Part shown: piece after piece, positions 11,781-23,372 of the stretch
How the letters are laid out: every line of letters starts with the position of its first letter
Position numbering within the stretch: the stretch's first letter is position 1
Assembly (NCBI GenBank): GCA_021613535.1
Contig: CP075495.1
Location: forward strand, 6,696,001-6,760,000
Length of the DNA: 64,000 bases
Direction of reading: 5' to 3'
From: Adineta vaga
Lineage: Eukaryota > Rotifera
Position numbers and translations under genes: made by a program
Notes under the pieces: generated by a model
The model's input: only the letters and a program-made list of their open reading frames with translations
The model's database searches: none
What the model was told of the DNA's origin: nothing

Positions 11781-13355
11781 TGATATATTTTGAGTAACTA
11801 TAAATCTACAAAAAAAATGATCTGTCTTATAAGAAAAAATTATACGTGTACAGAATGAGAATAGAAAATCAACTTAAGACCATCAAATAAGTCTTTCAAT
11901 GATGACGTTTATCTTAATTTATTTAGATCTCGTGTTTCAAAACTTTACTTCATTTAGCTTGATTATTGCTGTTCTAGTTCGTGACATCGTTGACGAATCA
12001 ATGTCGATTAGTAAATTACGTTTGTTGATGTTTCCGGCCGCTTATAAATCTGTCTTAATTTTTAGATACTCTTTGATAACTTTAGTCAATTAAAGGAAAA
12101 ATAATTATAAGTAGTCATTTTCAATTAAACTACAGTTCTATTTAAAACATACTATAGATACACATAAGGCAGTTTTTGAATTTCATTGTCATTCTTCTCT
12201 GTAACAAAAACTAAATAGATTAATCGAGGAGAATCTGTGAAAAATTCCAACCTGTATCTATATTTTATTTTATACGAATTTATATTTTCTGACGCCATGA
12301 ATCATCAGATAGATATAAATATATACCAATAAGAACTACGTTATTTAAAAACAATAATATAGATAAAGTGAACTTTATAGACGCTCCATAAGATTTGATA
12401 CAAGTACACTCAAAAACTTCTTCAGAGAAGAAAATTGAATATCAATCAACCACTTGAACTCAACTCTCATCTATTTACTATTGGCTCTCTTCTAAACAAG
12501 AACAATGCTCATCAAATTAATAACTTTGATTTTTATTCCGGATTGAACTATACCATCATTTGCTTTGATTGTTCCTTTCCCACCCTCACACTTCATTTAG
12601 ATTCTTTGAACAAAAAAAAGTCTTCTAAATCAACTTGTTTATTTCTTACATATTATCGTGATATTTTTCTCGTGCTAAAAAAATAAAAGCTAAAACTCGT
12701 TAAATATCTCTTTTATTATTGACATCATCATCTTCATCAAATGAACATTGGCTTATCGTCACGCTGATCAATAATGAGAAAAAAAACAATGTATTCTTAC
12801 TCCTGATGTGTCAATCAATATCAAAGACAATATCGGCATCAACCATATCACAATACATAAGCACCAGTTCCCGAATATTCCGAGGATATTTTTCCCGTAT
12901 CTAACCGAAAATACTGCTGTCTTCTTTGATCTTTGTCATTGATTCAAAACTTTACGTAACTACAACTAAAACCTATTGTTGAATTAAAAACGTTAAAGTT
13001 AATATCAATCAGTTAAGATAATTCTCAGCATTATTTGATCATTCAAAACTACCAAATGGCATGTTGTTCCTTTTTCCTTCTTTGATCATTGTCAATCAAC
13101 AGATGAGCTTAGGTGTATTAATTAGTCTCTCTTTTTTCTATCCTTTTGATGTCCTTCTGTCGATTATTATTATCTGTTGCATTGTGATTGGTGAAGAAAA
13201 TTAAAAGACATTTTTTCGTTCCTATGAATAGTGCTGTTTCTCTGTTCAATTGCTATCATTTCTTTCGATAAACATTTTCAATTATTTATCATAACAAGTT
13301 AAGTAATCGATTATTTTTCTACAGATACTCTCTTGTTCTCTGTCATTTCTAGGAT
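11781..13355. other. intergenic, 1.6 kb
   Basis: This lies upstream of both the GPCR (-) and the homeobox gene (+), so it is a shared divergent promoter region. Short open frames at 11899-12093, 12435-12686 and 12719-12904 show no family signature and no splicing continuity, and are treated as chance. Confidence 0.45.
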
Positions 13356-13991
13356 ATGGATCCATATTATTCTTCACCATCATCTTATTATTATCATCAT
13401 AATCATCATGCATCGTGTTCTTCTTACGATACATCACCATCATGTATATCTGATTCTTATATTGATCCCTGTTTATCGTTTCCAACTCCATCAACAACTT
13501 ATTATTATCCATCATATCATGACCAAACATCATCACCCCTTGTTTATTATAATAATTCAACAAGTATTTATGCTCAACCAAACTATACAACACCACCACC
13601 ACCGCTACCGCCACAAACAAATATTCAAGTTACTCCAACACCATCATTGAATAAAACATTTGAATCCGGTATGATAATATGGTCGAAAAATGATTTATCT
13701 ATTTCAAATTTCTGTTTGTAGCTCCACCACCAGGCCGTCGTCGTCGTCAACGTACTATATTTTCTAAAGATCAAGTTGATATTCTCGATCAAATCTTCGA
13801 AAAAAATCAATATCCTGATTTTCAACTCCGTGAACAAATTTCTGAACGACTCGATGTTCCTGAAGCTCGTATCCAAGTATGAATTTTTGATAATAAAAAT
13901 CTGTTTTCACATGTATCTAAACTATTCTATGTTATAGGTTTGGTTTAAAAATCGTCGTAGCCGTGCTGGTCGAATAAAATCCAAATATTAA
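13356..13991 (+). CDS. K50 paired-class homeodomain transcription factor (Otx/Gsc-like)
   Basis: Three exons, 13356-13668, 13722-13876 and 13938-13991, split by 53- and 61-bp introns; 173 residues. The N-terminal 104 residues are Tyr/Ser/His/Pro-rich and disordered. The homeodomain starts at RRRRQRTIFSKDQ; helix 2 has YPDFQLREQISERL, and helix 3 reads ARIQVWFKNRRSR. Lys at homeodomain position 50 (WFKNRR) is the bicoid/Otx/Gsc/Pitx specificity residue that favours TAATCC sites. YPD...REQ resembles Goosecoid, while the LDVPEARIQVWFKNRR part is nearer to Otx, so the subfamily is left open. The second intron interrupts helix 3 right before V-W-F, a position also used in PRD-class genes. The protein ends four residues after the domain, with no OAR or Otx tail. 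Confidence 0.88.
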
Positions 13992-14033
13992 CTAAAATTT
14001 ATTTGTTGAGTTTTTCTGTATTTTATTTTAGTT

Positions 14034-14039
14034 AATAAA
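14034..14039 (+). terminator. AATAAA polyadenylation signal of the homeobox gene
   Basis: A canonical hexamer lies 43 nt after the stop codon. Confidence 0.6.
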
Positions 14040-14195
14040 ATGTTTCGTTTATAAAAAAATCTTTTGTGCATGAAAGATAGTTGATCGACGAGAAAAATGG
14101 GTAGATGAGAAAGTAAAGCAGATGTCTATGTGTGACTATACGAATAGGACAGGATTATTCAGTATGAATATAAGAAAGAAACGTATTGTTTGAAA

Positions 14196-16201
14196 ATGGA
14201 TGAGGAAGAAGAAATCTTCATTGATACTCAAGAGTTTCGTCCGTTGAAGAAAACTCGGTTTGCTGCGTGCTGTGTCATGTTTAGTTTGATTTTCACGTCT
14301 ATTTTCTGCATAATTGTGATCGTTCGGACGAGTACAAAAGCTGCTACTAATTTGAAAGTCAATTCATTATGGTTTCCATCGACGGGTAGTGAATCATGTA
14401 TACGTTTATTGGATATCGATGGCGATGGACTTGATGATGTGATTGTGGCAGTCACTGAAGTCACAGCAATTACGAATGAAGTAAAGAAAGAACAGAATCG
14501 TTCGATCTTCTGTGACTCCTTACAAGTAGAAGTACCTTGTAGTGGAACTGTTTATGGAATACGTGGATATGATTTCAAACTTCTATGGTCATTTCGAATT
14601 AAAGAATCAATCTTTGAACTTGTCTGCGATGTTATTGACATGAATAATGATGGTCGTCGTGATTGTATAGGTGCTGGACGACAAGCAACGGTTATAGCAT
14701 TTGATCCTTATCATGGAAAAGTAATTTGGGATAGTAAAAAGATCAAATCACGACGTAGTCTATGGAATTTTTATAATCCTGTACTTCTATCGGTTGATGT
14801 TGATCATGATGGAATGAATGATATACTTGTTTCTCATGGTGGAAATCCAACCATATCATCGGAAGTACATGAACGTGAAGCTGGTTGTTTATTGATTATT
14901 TCCAGTCGAAATGGAGATCAAATTGGTGAACCATTCTGGATGCCTGATGGAAAAGAAACATACATGTCACCTATTTTATATGACAATTCAACGATGCTTT
15001 TTGGAACTGGTGGTGAAACAGTATCAGGTGGATTGTATAGTATATCCATAAATAATCTTCTTGGACAAAACAATCGATATATAACAGTAGTGAAATCATC
15101 AACAAAAGGTATAATGGTACCACCTATTGTACTTGATATTGATCATGATGGAATTGATGATATTCTTGTTAGTTATTTTGATGGAATCTTAGAATTAATT
15201 GATGGAAAAACGATGAAACCATTATGGACAAGAATATTCGATGGGTGTGAGTTCTATACATCACCAGCACCAGGAGATTTGAATGGTGATTCATTTGTTG
15301 ATTTTATGATTATTATAAATCATGGTAAGTGAAACGAAAGTTTTCAAAAGAAGATTTGTCATCTCATTAATGTTAAGGTGAATGGGATCGATATGAGTAT
15401 AGTGAAGTATTAGTTCTCGATGGTTTAACTGGTGAAACAATTTGGAAGAGAAGAAATCGTTTTGGTGAATTCACAGCTCCATTGACATTACAAATGAAAA
15501 GAAATGGAAAATATCAAGATAGTTTTATTTATCGTCAACGTGGTCAAACAAACGAAGAAGTGTTTTCCAATAGTTCATCGATATTATTTCATGGTATAGG
15601 TTTACAAGATGGAGAAATTGCAAAGTATAGAGTTATCTCAATTGATTTTCTTCTAACATTCTTAATATTTAGAAATGATATTATTATTTCATCGAATCTA
15701 TCTTATTCTTGTGATTCGTTTACGTTAAATGATTCTATTGCCAATATATATTTAAGCAATATCGATGAAACTTATCTAATTGGTAGTATCTATCCACCGA
15801 TGAGTGATCACAATGATTTCTGTAGTGATTTTGAACCGATGGAACGATCAGGTGGTGCTATTGGTGATCTTGATGGTGATGGTATTTTAGAGACTGTTGA
15901 TATTACAACATTTATTACGAAATTAACTTCACATACTTTACATAATTTTCTCGCTCATTCTGTTCTAACTCGCTTTTCTTTAGATACAAATCTAATAGAA
16001 CAGCAGATCGTCGCCAGTTATCACAAAGACATTTCAAATAGAACAATCAATCAAAAACTTCTTCAATCATTAAGAAGAAAAATATCTTTATCAACAAAAT
16101 CAATGACTTTCAATAAAGATTCGTATGTGATACAGAAACAAACATGGAATGCTTATTTAGGTCGATTTGCAAATAGTCATTATTATCGAAATATTGAATA
16201 G
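14196..16201 (+). CDS. FAM234-like type II membrane protein with FG-GAP-type repeats
   Basis: Two exons, 14196-15324 and 15378-16201 (53-bp intron), 650 residues. The ATG at 14196 is preferred over an in-frame TTG two codons upstream. An acidic cytosolic N-terminus is followed by one membrane span at residues 22-43. The large luminal/extracellular part carries repeats with DxDxDG loops: DIDGDGLDD, DMNNDGRRD, DVDHDGMND, DIDHDGIDD, DLNGDSFVD and DLDGDGILE. This layout and motifs such as YGIRGYDFKLLWSF match FAM234 (ITFG3) proteins, which form a seven-bladed propeller-like ectodomain. The C-terminal 120 residues after the last repeat are less conserved. The exact role of the family is unclear. 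The gene converges on the next one, with 76 bp between stop codons. Confidence 0.75.
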
Positions 16202-16277
16202 GGTACAAATATGTTTCGTTCTTTGTGCATATGAATGAATTACAAAGGAAGAGTGAATGAAAATTCAAGTTTGTTTT

Positions 16278-17981
16278 TCAATAAATGATCGTAAGTATTG
16301 GTGAAATTGTATGAATAATTGCTCCACTAAAGTTTGTAATCACTTGAGTTGTTAAAGAATAATTATATAAAACATAAACATTATTTTTAAGAATTCGAAC
16401 TTGTCCATTTGATATATTCGCTGGTTGCATATAGATCTGTGTATTCGTTAAATTTCTCAATTGATTTGTTAATTGCGTATCTCGTTGATTCATACATTGA
16501 TTATCACAACTTGTCGGAAAATTGATCACAAATTCAACGATAACTTGTATAGTACTATTTGAATACCTGAAAGCAAGCAAACAAGCAAAATTTATTATCA
16601 ATACTTTTGATCTTAATAGTTTCTTTCGTTATTTTTTCTTCTATACATTACCAAAATTGTAAGATGATATGATTGATCGTTACATTAGATGAATTAGAAC
16701 CATTAGAAAATTGTATTTGTCGTTCAATCTGATAGAACCATATAACGGACAGAGTGATGATTTTTGCTTTCAAACAAGAAAAAAGTTCATTTTTATCTTA
16801 CTATTTGTGTTAATGCAGGATACATAGTAACAGCACCCATAAGTGGAACAGGTCCATCGTTTTGGTTTGCTGAAGTTTGTGTACTTGTTTCATCTAACGT
16901 TGCAAAATAATTACTTTTGGTTGTTGTAACAGTTAATGTATAATTTGTTGCTAAAAATTCTAAAAGAAAAGATTCAATCGATTTATCCCATGAATAAACA
17001 TTCGTTTCTTGTACGGACTATTACTAAATTGTGTTGAATTAGTAGCTCATTGCTATTGATCTGATCAATGGATGGTACATTTGAGATAATTTCTATTAGA
17101 AAAATAAAGATTAGAACAAATTAAATGGTATATCTTACTAGTGATGACAACTATATTTTCGATTGGAATATATGAAGTATACATTATAGTGGCATCAGAA
17201 AGTGCATAAGAAAGATTTGTATACTGAATAAGAATATTTATAGGTGTTGATAACTGATTATTTGAACATAACATTTCGAAAATAGTCAATTGACGACGTC
17301 GATCACACGATACACATTCTCGTGTATAAACAATTAAAATATCCAATGTTACACTAATAAAAAAAAAGTTCATATAACAAGACATGTTTTCATTCGTACC
17401 TCATATTATTTAGATCATCCGTATTTGTAAGCATTTGTAGTATGAATATATTAAATTTATCTGGATTATTATTTGCTTTCAATTGTTGTTCGAGCTACAC
17501 ACAAAAAAAAGGAACGATATTCTTTCTAATAACAATGTTTTCAAACTTACTGCGTATTGAATGGACCTGTTCATAGTCATTTGAGCATCATCTAATGTCG
17601 ATACATTTGTTGATAATATTAATCGAGTAAGATCTCGTTTGCCTAACGATCGACTCGTATGTAAACTATAATTGCTCATTCTCACCGCTAGAAAAAGAAT
17701 CCAATTTTTTCTTTTATTCTTATGAGAAACTATTTCAAGTCATACTAGTAAGAATAAAACGTGTTCTTTCCATTGATTGGTTGTCTAAATATAATGGAAT
17801 GATTGATAATATAATCATTGATGCCATAAGTAAGGCAAAACTAAGAAATCCAAACATGGTTAATGATGGCAGAATCATTTGTAAATACGATTTCCTTAAG
17901 AATAATTAAATGTCGATATCAATGATCTTTTTCTTCTATAACTTACGTTATTTGTAATGTTTGTCTTGTTGATAACATCAT
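16278..17981 (-). CDS. orphan single-pass membrane protein with glycosylated ectodomain
   Basis: Nine exons: 17947-17981, 17761-17894, 17551-17687, 17400-17494, 17139-17353, 17015-17092, 16802-16959, 16652-16728, 16278-16566; 1218 nt, 405 residues, all phases agree. A strong hydrophobic segment at about residues 18-44 predicts a type II anchor. The rest is rich in N-x-S/T sequons and Asn, with paired Cys (RECVSCDRRR; SCDNQC) that could form disulphides. I do not recognise the family. The C-terminal half has alternating hydrophobic patterns like an SEA or beta-sandwich module (VIVEFVINF, VYVLYNYSL), but this is only a guess. It sits tail to tail with the FAM234-like gene. Confidence 0.68.
16280..16285 (+). 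terminator. AATAAA of the FAM234-like gene inside the convergent gene's CDS
   Basis: This hexamer is 79 nt after the plus-strand stop. On the other strand it lies within the last codons of the orphan membrane protein, so the two 3' ends probably overlap. Confidence 0.5.
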
Positions 17982-18378
17982 TAACGAATTCCGTCGTTAC
18001 AAAATAGAAGCTTTCCTTCTGTTTATGAAATTCAAACAAAAATTCGGCAATTTATACTCCTACTTTTCTCTTTACTGTAATTGATCGATGTAAAATAGTG
18101 ACCCTTGCGGGAATATTTAAAATTTAGATGTCTTCGTCTGATATTCATTTTTGAGAACATCATGATAACAAGAACCTCTTTAATGTGTTTTTATTTTAAA
18201 ATTGTGAATGTTAGACATCAGATGAAGTGGTATCATATTACTTAAAAAAAGAAAAAGAGAGAGTGAGAGCGATAGAAATAACGATGTTGCTATGTTTTCT
18301 TTTTGTTAATAACATCTTTTCAAGTTGAAATAATAAAAAAGGAAGTTTGCCTTTTCTGTTATTTGACAAATTGACTTA
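17982..18378. other. divergent intergenic region
   Basis: About 400 bp between two divergent orphan genes; probably a bidirectional promoter. No defined motif was recognised. Confidence 0.5.
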
Positions 18379-19650
18379 ATGGAACGTCGGAAGACAACAA
18401 GTCAAGTATCTATTGATAGAAAACAGAAAATTTTCAAATGTAGGAATAATTCGACATCAATTAATATACAAAATGAAATAGACAATCTTATTAAACATGA
18501 AATTCTTCAATCAATTGTTGCATATGATCCAAAACTTGATTTTAGCTGTGTTCCGATTGTTATTGATGAACACATAGATAAACATATATGTCGACAAACC
18601 TATGGTTTAATATGGAATTCAATTCGATCGTCAAATATAAGTAAATTAGTGTTCTATGATCAACTACATGCATTCGTTGAAATTCTTCAAATACCAATCG
18701 AATGGTCACGATATGATATAGATCTTCTTCTTTATAATCATCGTCATAAAAAATTTCTTAATGGCCTTGCTTTACGTGATGAGATTGTACACGTATTACA
18801 ACGAATTTTTAAACAAAGTTTAAATCCAAACAAATCTCTCTATGAATTGAAAGATCTAGATTTTACTCGTCATACGATTCAATTAAAATTTCGCAATCTA
18901 CAAGAAACTGACCTGCAACTTATTCTTTCGTTTGTATTGCTAATTGAATTTGATATTTCATGTACAACGTTTTTCCCTGATGCATGCACATCACTTTCTC
19001 ATCATGAGGAATTCAATGAATATTTTCAAGATCATTCCGATATCAAATGTACACATGTAACTCCATCAAATTCAATCAAATTTCAATTTGATTTTGCTCT
19101 TATAGAAGCGAGGTTATGTGATTATTTATTGAAAAATTCCAAGGTATTTTCAATCATCTTAACAGATCTTTTTAAATTACGAAGACAATCATTGAAATAT
19201 GTACATCGAGCAGCAAAATACGTCATAGAAATAACGCAAAAACAGACATGTCCATTGAATTCACAACTATCGAAAACATCAGGTAAGCTCAATCTTTATT
19301 CTGTTCGAAATCTATAGATATTCGTTGTTATTTTTCTAGAATCAATACAATATTCTGCAATATTATCAAGAGAAATTGAAGATGCAACGGAAGTGCTATT
19401 TTCTATACCGTTACTGCGTCTTGTCTTTCTAACAATTTGTTTCAATTATAAAGAGCTCAAATTGACAATTGCAGATGCTTTACAAACTCTACTCAATGCT
19501 TTTGAAAACAACTATTTTGAACATCCATTGTTAAAAACTAGAAATGTACTTCCAAATATTTTCTTGACCTATGATACAAATATTAAATCTGGATTAATAA
19601 AATTGATTATTGATATGCAACGAGATTTGAAAAGAAATTTACATCAATAA
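18379..19650 (+). CDS. orphan protein, 404 aa
   Basis: Two exons, 18379-19282 and 19340-19650, with a 57-bp intron; 1215 nt. There is no signal peptide and no membrane span. The N-terminus is basic (MERRKTTSQ), followed by a predominantly alpha-helical pattern with many Ile/Leu heptad-like positions, for instance around EIDNLIKHEILQSIV and DALQTLLNAFENN. A stretch with CTTFFPDACTSL and HHEEF in the middle has no clear metal-site spacing. The family is not recognised. Codon use and intron size match the neighbours, so it appears to be a genuine gene. Confidence 0.65.
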
Positions 19651-22280
19651 ACTAACTTGATGAGAAATTATTTTTCTGTTTATGTCTTGTTTTTTTATTA
19701 TGATTGACTTAATAGGAAAACATAATGTTGAGTTGTTTTTTTGTCGATGAGAATTTATTTTCTAACAATATAACCCGTCAATAGATGTATATTTGCATAA
19801 GAGGCCAGTTAGTCATTTAGAGTTATAATAAAATATAGCATAATATAAAAATAAGAGGATAACCTTGAATCGTCGATTGTGCCATTTTGAAGAAGAGAGA
19901 AAAAGACAGAGAGAGAAAGAGAAGAAAAAGATCGTTAGACAATTATTTTATATTCTCTCGGTTTCTTGTCAACATTAAATTGATCAATAGCCAAGTTTTG
20001 TACTTACTTAAGTATTTAGTAAGTTTTTTCTTCTCTCTCTCTCTCTCTATAAAATAATTTTTCATACAAACACCTCCGCGTTGTTTCTTCCTGTTGGTAT
20101 TTTTTGTAAAAAATAACACGACGACTTGGTTGCTTCGTCATCATCATTGCTAGCTTTCTCTCACTTTTTTTCTCGTTGTCCCATTCTCCCTCCTTCTTCT
20201 TTTTCCTTGTCATCCACCTTTTTATGAATAACGAAACGACAACAACGACGACATCCCTCCTGACAACGACACTGGGGTGAAAAGCATAAAGAAAGTTAAC
20301 GATAAAACACGCAACAAATAATCAACGTTCGAACAGAACCATTTATTTGATTATTTTGACGACAACAAAAAACAACTATGTATTTCTCCTATAAACACAT
20401 GTAGTCAAACAATATACGAGGTAAGCGTTCGTTATTTCATAAGACTGATGATAACATAAAACGAAAAAGTTAAAAGAAAAAGAAATTATATTTTATAATT
20501 ATGTAGTCAGCTTAATCATGTATATGTTTTGACGGCCTTGTTGTACATATTAGGTATGTGTTAGCATGTATCAACTATAAAACAAGGCGAAGAAGAGAGA
20601 AAAAAAAATCAATTTTTCATTTTTCTTTTTTATTATTTGTAAAGCCTTGACTTTATTATGGAACTATGTATTCTTTTTTCTTTTCGTCTTCTATGCCCAT
20701 CCGATTATTGTTGTGAAATAATCATTCCTTCAGTTGCTACGTGCTATTCGCAAAAAATAATCATTTGTCGGATGCCAGACGGCGCAGTTTTTTTTTAATA
20801 TAACATGCGTTTTTTGATCAATAAAACAGAAAAAACGTCGACGAGTAAAGTAAAAGGAGAAGAAAAATATATGTATAGGAAAGATTAACTAATAAAATAA
20901 ATGGCACAATAAAATGCTTCAATAAAAAAAGGACTGAGCAATAATCTGAAGTCAAATTTTGTAAAAAAAATCATGATTGAATTTTTCTTCTTGAATATCT
21001 CAATAGTTCATCCAACCTTCATTTGTCGCTATAATAAATTTCGAAATCTATGCGTACATAGAGAATGCCCGAGAATAAACAGAAACAATTAAAAGAAAGG
21101 CATTGGCATTCTCTAACAGACACACACACACACACTGAGCTTACTTTAATATGTTAAAGTGTATGTATATTATTTTTCTTTTAAATAAAAAAGAAAAAAA
21201 ACTAAAACATTATTATGCTATCGGCTAGGTCTTTTCTTCATTTCTTAACTGACAATGTGTCATTGTTATAATCAAATCGAGACGTATGAAATCATAACTC
21301 ACGATTAACTATGGAAGACGAAGAGATAACAACTAGGGAGTTATTTCATCCATAGAAGGCGTTCAAAATCAAAATTTCATTTTACTCTGTTTTCTTTTTG
21401 TCTTTCGTAAGCCAAACTGTCAATACACGTTTTCGCTTCGTTTCTTTTCGTCGCACATCTAAACATCAAACCTACTCCTTTTCTTTCCCTTTCGTTTTAC
21501 TTATTGTACACATGTATGAGGAAAGGCCGTACCATGCATACACCGACAAGTTTTTAACACACATATACTTATACACTTCTTACATACATATATATATACG
21601 CACAGTTTGAGCTTATTCTATGTATGTTGACACAATTTTTGGTCGCGTCGGCTACTGTTAAATATATATATCTGTATGTATGTATGTATGTATGTATGTA
21701 TGTATGCGTTGATCTTGAACTATACAACGACAATATATATTAATGACAAAGAAAAAGAAAATGATCTAGAAGATGAATATTATATTAGTTGAAGGTACTA
21801 CTTAGCTATTGTTAACTCAATCAATGAACAATTATCTTCTTCTATATGTGGCATTGTATTTTTTTGGTGACGTCAGATCAACAAAAAAACACATGAGTGT
21901 GAGTCAGTAGATTATCCTTGATTATATTACCATAAGGTCTTTTTTTCCGATGACGCTTGAATAGATGTGTAATGACGAGACAGATTTTTTTTATATGTCG
22001 GAAAATTTAATCATTAATCAAGGTGAAATAGGCGATAGTAACAAAAAGAAACAACGAATTTAATCAGGTATAACACAATGAATTCGAAATAGAAGAAATA
22101 TCATAAGTAATTGTATGAGATGTTTATCATAAAAAAGGTGAAGAAAAATTATTTTTTTGGAGAAAAATTAGATTCTAATTTGATGTTATTATTTTTTGTG
22201 TAAACATAAAAATATTTCTCATATTTTTTTTTGTTTTGTTATTTTTAGGTGTGCCATCCGCTCTTCCTTAGCGGTCTCCA
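19651..22280. other. gene-poor stretch, 2.6 kb, with microsatellite
   Basis: No exon could be supported. It contains CT/GA-rich runs (about 19890-20045), a CACA tract (about 21121-21134) and a GTAT microsatellite. A polypyrimidine-AG acceptor just before 22250 suggests that part of this is the 5' UTR intron of the following gene, or a trans-splice acceptor. Confidence 0.5.
21673..21706. repeat. (GTAT)n microsatellite
   Basis: Eight or so perfect GTAT units directly after a TATATATATCT tract. Confidence 0.9.
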
Positions 22281-22939
22281 ATGACCGAGAGTTATTTAAC
22301 CACAGATATTATTGTTATCATCGTTTTAGTCGTCGTCTTAAGTATGTTGAATATTTTGTGAAACAAAAAAACAGCTCAACTTAATATGAAAAACTTCTTT
22401 TCATTTTAGTTTTAGTCGGTGTATGTGCCTTTTTTACGCATTTCTATTGGACAAAAATCGGTGTTGCTGATATTTGGAATACAGCAAAATGGAGTTCGAT
22501 GCGAAGTTCATTTTATCAAACAATGCGTCGTTTCAGTCGAGCTAGTAGTGGTAAATATGGTTCTGAACGTCCATTTTCTGCTGCATCCGTTTATTCGGAA
22601 GAATCGGATGGCAGTGCATTACCAGCTCCATTACGAAATAAAAAACCACAAACTGCTCCTCAGACTAATATACCACCTTCTCCGCAACAGTCATCTCATC
22701 CTCCTCCTCCTCCTCCTGCTCCTCTGTCTAATGCTTACTCATCGACTGACAATAATGGACGTCGAAATTCACGCAATCAAGTACAACCGGTTTCTACAGT
22801 TTCATATAATAATTCCGGGAGGAAAAATTATGGTATTAAAATAGGGCAAGCCCCTGAAAACACGAAAATTCGAAATGTTCATGAGAACGACGATAGAAAT
22901 CCTGATGGATCTGTTGTTATTGATACACATCGGTTTTAA
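22281..22939 (+). CDS. small single-pass membrane protein with proline-rich tail
   Basis: Two exons, 22281-22341 and 22410-22939, give 196 residues. Only the spliced form starts with an ATG: MTESYLTTD, then a 22-residue hydrophobic run (about residues 9-31) that itself spans the intron. After the membrane comes an aromatic/basic segment, then a disordered tail with a run of six prolines and Ser/Arg-rich sequence that could bind SH3 or WW domains. With the short N-terminus outside, it would be a type III (signal-anchor) protein with a cytosolic tail. The family is not recognised. An acceptor at about 22250 implies a further non-coding 5' exon or spliced-leader addition. Confidence 0.65.
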
Positions 22940-23372
22940 ATGAATACAAGTCTTTATTTAATCATCCCGAGCTTTCCCTTTTCTTTTCTTTTTCTCAATA
23001 ATTTGGTGATATACGACTTCACCCTGGTGATAAAATCTTTCTTGTTCTTTATTTTTGTCTTTTTATATGTATTCATTTAATTGATGATTTATCATTTCTT
23101 TCTCCCTATTTCTTTTGTCTCCCTTTCTTTTTCTTCTTGCTTTTTCTATTTTTATGATTGTATTACTATTGTTATGGCTGATGACGACGATGGCTCGACT
23201 ATTTTTTTGTCTGTCTTTAATGTGAATATGCATGCGCAAGTGCGCGTTTGTCTTTCGGTGATATCTGTTGTGGCTTCTAAATGCGTTTGCATAAAAAAAT
23301 ATACATAAAAAGCTCAAGCAAAAAAAAACCGAAGAAAACTTTATTGTACAACAAAATAAAAACAGATCACAG
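22940..23372. other. 3' flank between convergent genes
   Basis: T-rich 3' UTR-like sequence between the short membrane protein (+) and GPATCH2-like (-). No gene was seen. Confidence 0.5.

Noticed and set aside
13282-13650. His/Ile-rich frames on both strands
   Set aside because: They are shadows of the Tyr/Ser/His-rich first exon of the homeobox gene.
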